The notes under the pieces were generated by a model, which was given only the letters and a program-made list of their open reading frames with translations, was not told where the DNA came from and did not search any database. Shown here in pieces: positions 14,001-14,335 of a stretch of 14,335 bases of DNA. The stretch spans positions 1-14,335 of the forward strand of contig CAYUOU010000097.1 in assembly GCA_964446485.1 (NCBI GenBank), in the 5' to 3' direction. The translations under genes and the position numbers were made by a program. This stretch comes from JBDRRP01 sp964446485 (lineage in GTDB: Bacteria; Desulfobacterota; Desulfobacteria; Desulfobacterales; JBDRRP01). Each line of letters opens with the position of its first letter. Within the stretch, counting starts at the first letter, position 1.

Positions 14001-14286
14001 CCTCGACCGGCAGCGCCGTCGGTGCGATTTTCTCGGGCGTCTGGATCACAACACGTTCGCGCTGATCATGCCCCACACGGACGTGGCCGATGTCGAAATT
14101 CTCTGCCAGCGGATGATGGGCGTCATCCCGCACCAATGGATGTCCGCCGGGAACGGTCTGCGAATACGGTACGGCATTGCCGGGATGGGGCCGGGCAGCC
14201 CAGGAGACTGCAACCGCCTGTTGGATCTGGCCCAGGAAGACCTCGAAAAGCGACCCAAAACCTTTTTGGGTCGCTCTGAGGGTTGA
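11068..14286 (+). CDS. RND/MMPL-type membrane protein fused to a cNMP-binding and a degenerate GGDEF domain
   Basis: This 1072-residue protein has three parts. Residues 1 to about 765 form an RND (MMPL/SSD-like) permease: TM1 near 23-42, an extracytoplasmic domain, TM2-6 over about 212-355, TM7 near 391-411, a second loop domain, then TM8-12 from 595. GLAVDDTIHYMVRYNRE (D661, D662) resembles the proton-relay helix; the first half lacks the paired acids (AVGTAYCLHIMSEYEH). Residues about 773-890 are a cyclic-nucleotide-binding domain, with G845-E846 and R855-S-A typical of the phosphate-binding cassette. Residues about 910-1060 are GGDEF-like (DDVTGIFNRKGF, 915-926), but GGDEF is replaced by DHNTF (993-997), so cyclase activity is unlikely. 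R984-R-C-D987 keeps the inhibitory-site spacing. The ATG at 11068 has GAGGAG at 11056-11061; an earlier TTG (10981) has no RBS. The substrate is unknown. Confidence 0.9.
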   Translation: MNEMPSGRRFSYSKALDWMLARPVTVIGMVLCATILFAVQIPRLTFSTSVYDLIIEDLPETRNYEAFKSIFGSDEIIRIVVKAEDVFTDETFQFLTLLSDNAAGIKGVRRVISLPTVRKAVDMTGDWTLSRFREVIAPVRLFDRNMISADATETVLTLVLDVDADPAAVIGEVDALMAAHPPALSLYQIGMPLVSQALEQFTRRDFFSLPPVTFFVIAVILMVLYRSWRGLILPLLSVSLCLVWTFGFMAMTGIPLSMLTMIVPVFLIAVGTAYCLHIMSEYEHVRGRSESAVDAVRETFSAISFPTILAISTTIIGLGSLLLNHIPTIREFAVFSCFGMVSLLAVVLTLMPAILAKVPFRQKPDAPRRFTTSLVDRAIELIIHINLNRQRLAFGVIGAFSLFCLVGVFLIRAETNPVGYFRADADVSRNFHDIYQKLSGSFPINIAMGSSEEEYFGTLDHLKEIARLQEYLDKLPGVDKTISFVDYLMLVRYASNGYDPAYYALPTAQWEVRMLLNKFRMMLGEDMYQRFMTETLNRTNITMLTHLTGSTEFIDTRKQILAHVRTDFSKDITWDVTGFGMVISQSSQLLTSGQVKSLSLTMVLVFGIMFLLFLSRIVGAVALVPNLFPILVNFGIMGWLGIELSMFTSLIASIAIGLAVDDTIHYMVRYNREFKKDLDDRRALEETIRQIGRPIIFTTLTISIGFAVLAFSSFKATAIFGLMMVVTMVSALIGDLVLLPSLMLHVELVTIWDLVRLKMGSEPRFGIPLFNGLSRTQVHYILMAGTIRTINAGEVLFRKGDASDSMYTLISGEMAVIDHDKDWEPGRGGGVQKILKCIYKGDTLGEMGLLRGAPRSATIAATTNGELLQINLKMIDRLQWLYPPAARRFFLNLMTILCDRVEQTSHCLMETNLVDDVTGIFNRKGFFSNLETETYRCTRYQSGMSLCLMRLVVEESADCTTHLPTGIGDQTLASFTKILDRQRRRCDFLGRLDHNTFALIMPHTDVADVEILCQRMMGVIPHQWMSAGNGLRIRYGIAGMGPGSPGDCNRLLDLAQEDLEKRPKTFLGRSEG
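14249..14275 (+). terminator. Hairpin at the 3' end of the RND gene, possible terminator
   Basis: AGCGACCCAAAA (14249-14260) and TTTTGGGTCGCT (14264-14275) form a perfect 12-bp stem with a CCT loop, ending 8 nt before the end of the TGA stop. The hairpin lies inside the last codons and has no T-tract after it, so it is either a weak terminator or an mRNA 3'-end stabiliser. The remaining 49 nt of the window show no gene. Confidence 0.45.
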
Positions 14287-14335
14287 TGAAACGGTAAAAA
14301 GTAGCAAAAAGGACGATTTCGTAAAATGTTCGAGA

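Overview
The window looks like chromosomal DNA of a sulfate-reducing or related Desulfobacterota (former Deltaproteobacteria), probably near Desulfobacterales. The evidence is a periplasmic HynBA-type [NiFe] hydrogenase that closely resembles the Desulfovibrio enzymes, GC-rich codon use, and dispersed inverted repeats in several gene gaps. The genus is inference. All protein genes lie on the + strand; a tRNA-Ser(UGA) lies on the - strand at the left edge.

Layout. 1-83: tRNA-Ser with a plausible promoter at 99-127. 337-801: a small acidic protein of unknown function. 802-1253: a long non-coding leader with several small palindromes. 1254-3892: hynB (Tat-exported small subunit) and hynA (large subunit), closed by a strong intrinsic terminator at 3904-3939. 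4191-9706: a maturation block with a HyaD/HybD-type endopeptidase, hypC, hypF, hypD and hypE; hypA and hypB are not in the window. 9927-10964: an ApbE-type FMN transferase lipoprotein. 11068-14286: a very large RND/MMPL-type membrane protein fused to a cyclic-nucleotide-binding domain and a degenerate GGDEF domain. Non-coding gaps at 7341-7460, 8553-8695 and 9707-9926 carry repeat-like inverted sequences.

How the genes fit. HypF and HypE make the cyanide ligand. HypC and HypD assemble the Fe(CN)2CO unit and deliver it to the large-subunit precursor. After nickel insertion the endopeptidase removes the 15-residue HynA tail. The mature HynBA is carried to the periplasm by the Tat signal on HynB.

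The most important observation is that hynA is one gene interrupted by an in-frame TGA at 2432-2434. This codon sits exactly at the second cysteine of the N-terminal CxxC motif (CGVU instead of CGVC), a position that bridges Ni and Fe. A bacterial-type SECIS hairpin follows (8-bp stem, GGU triloop, 24 nt from the TGA). TGA is a normal stop in several neighbouring genes, so I read this as selenocysteine. The characterised [NiFeSe] hydrogenases I know of carry Sec in the C-terminal motif, which here is an ordinary CIAC. The second notable item is the RND-cNMP-GGDEF fusion: its GGDEF signature is destroyed but the c-di-GMP I-site pattern RxxD is kept, which suggests a transporter or lipid-handling protein controlled by two nucleotide signals.
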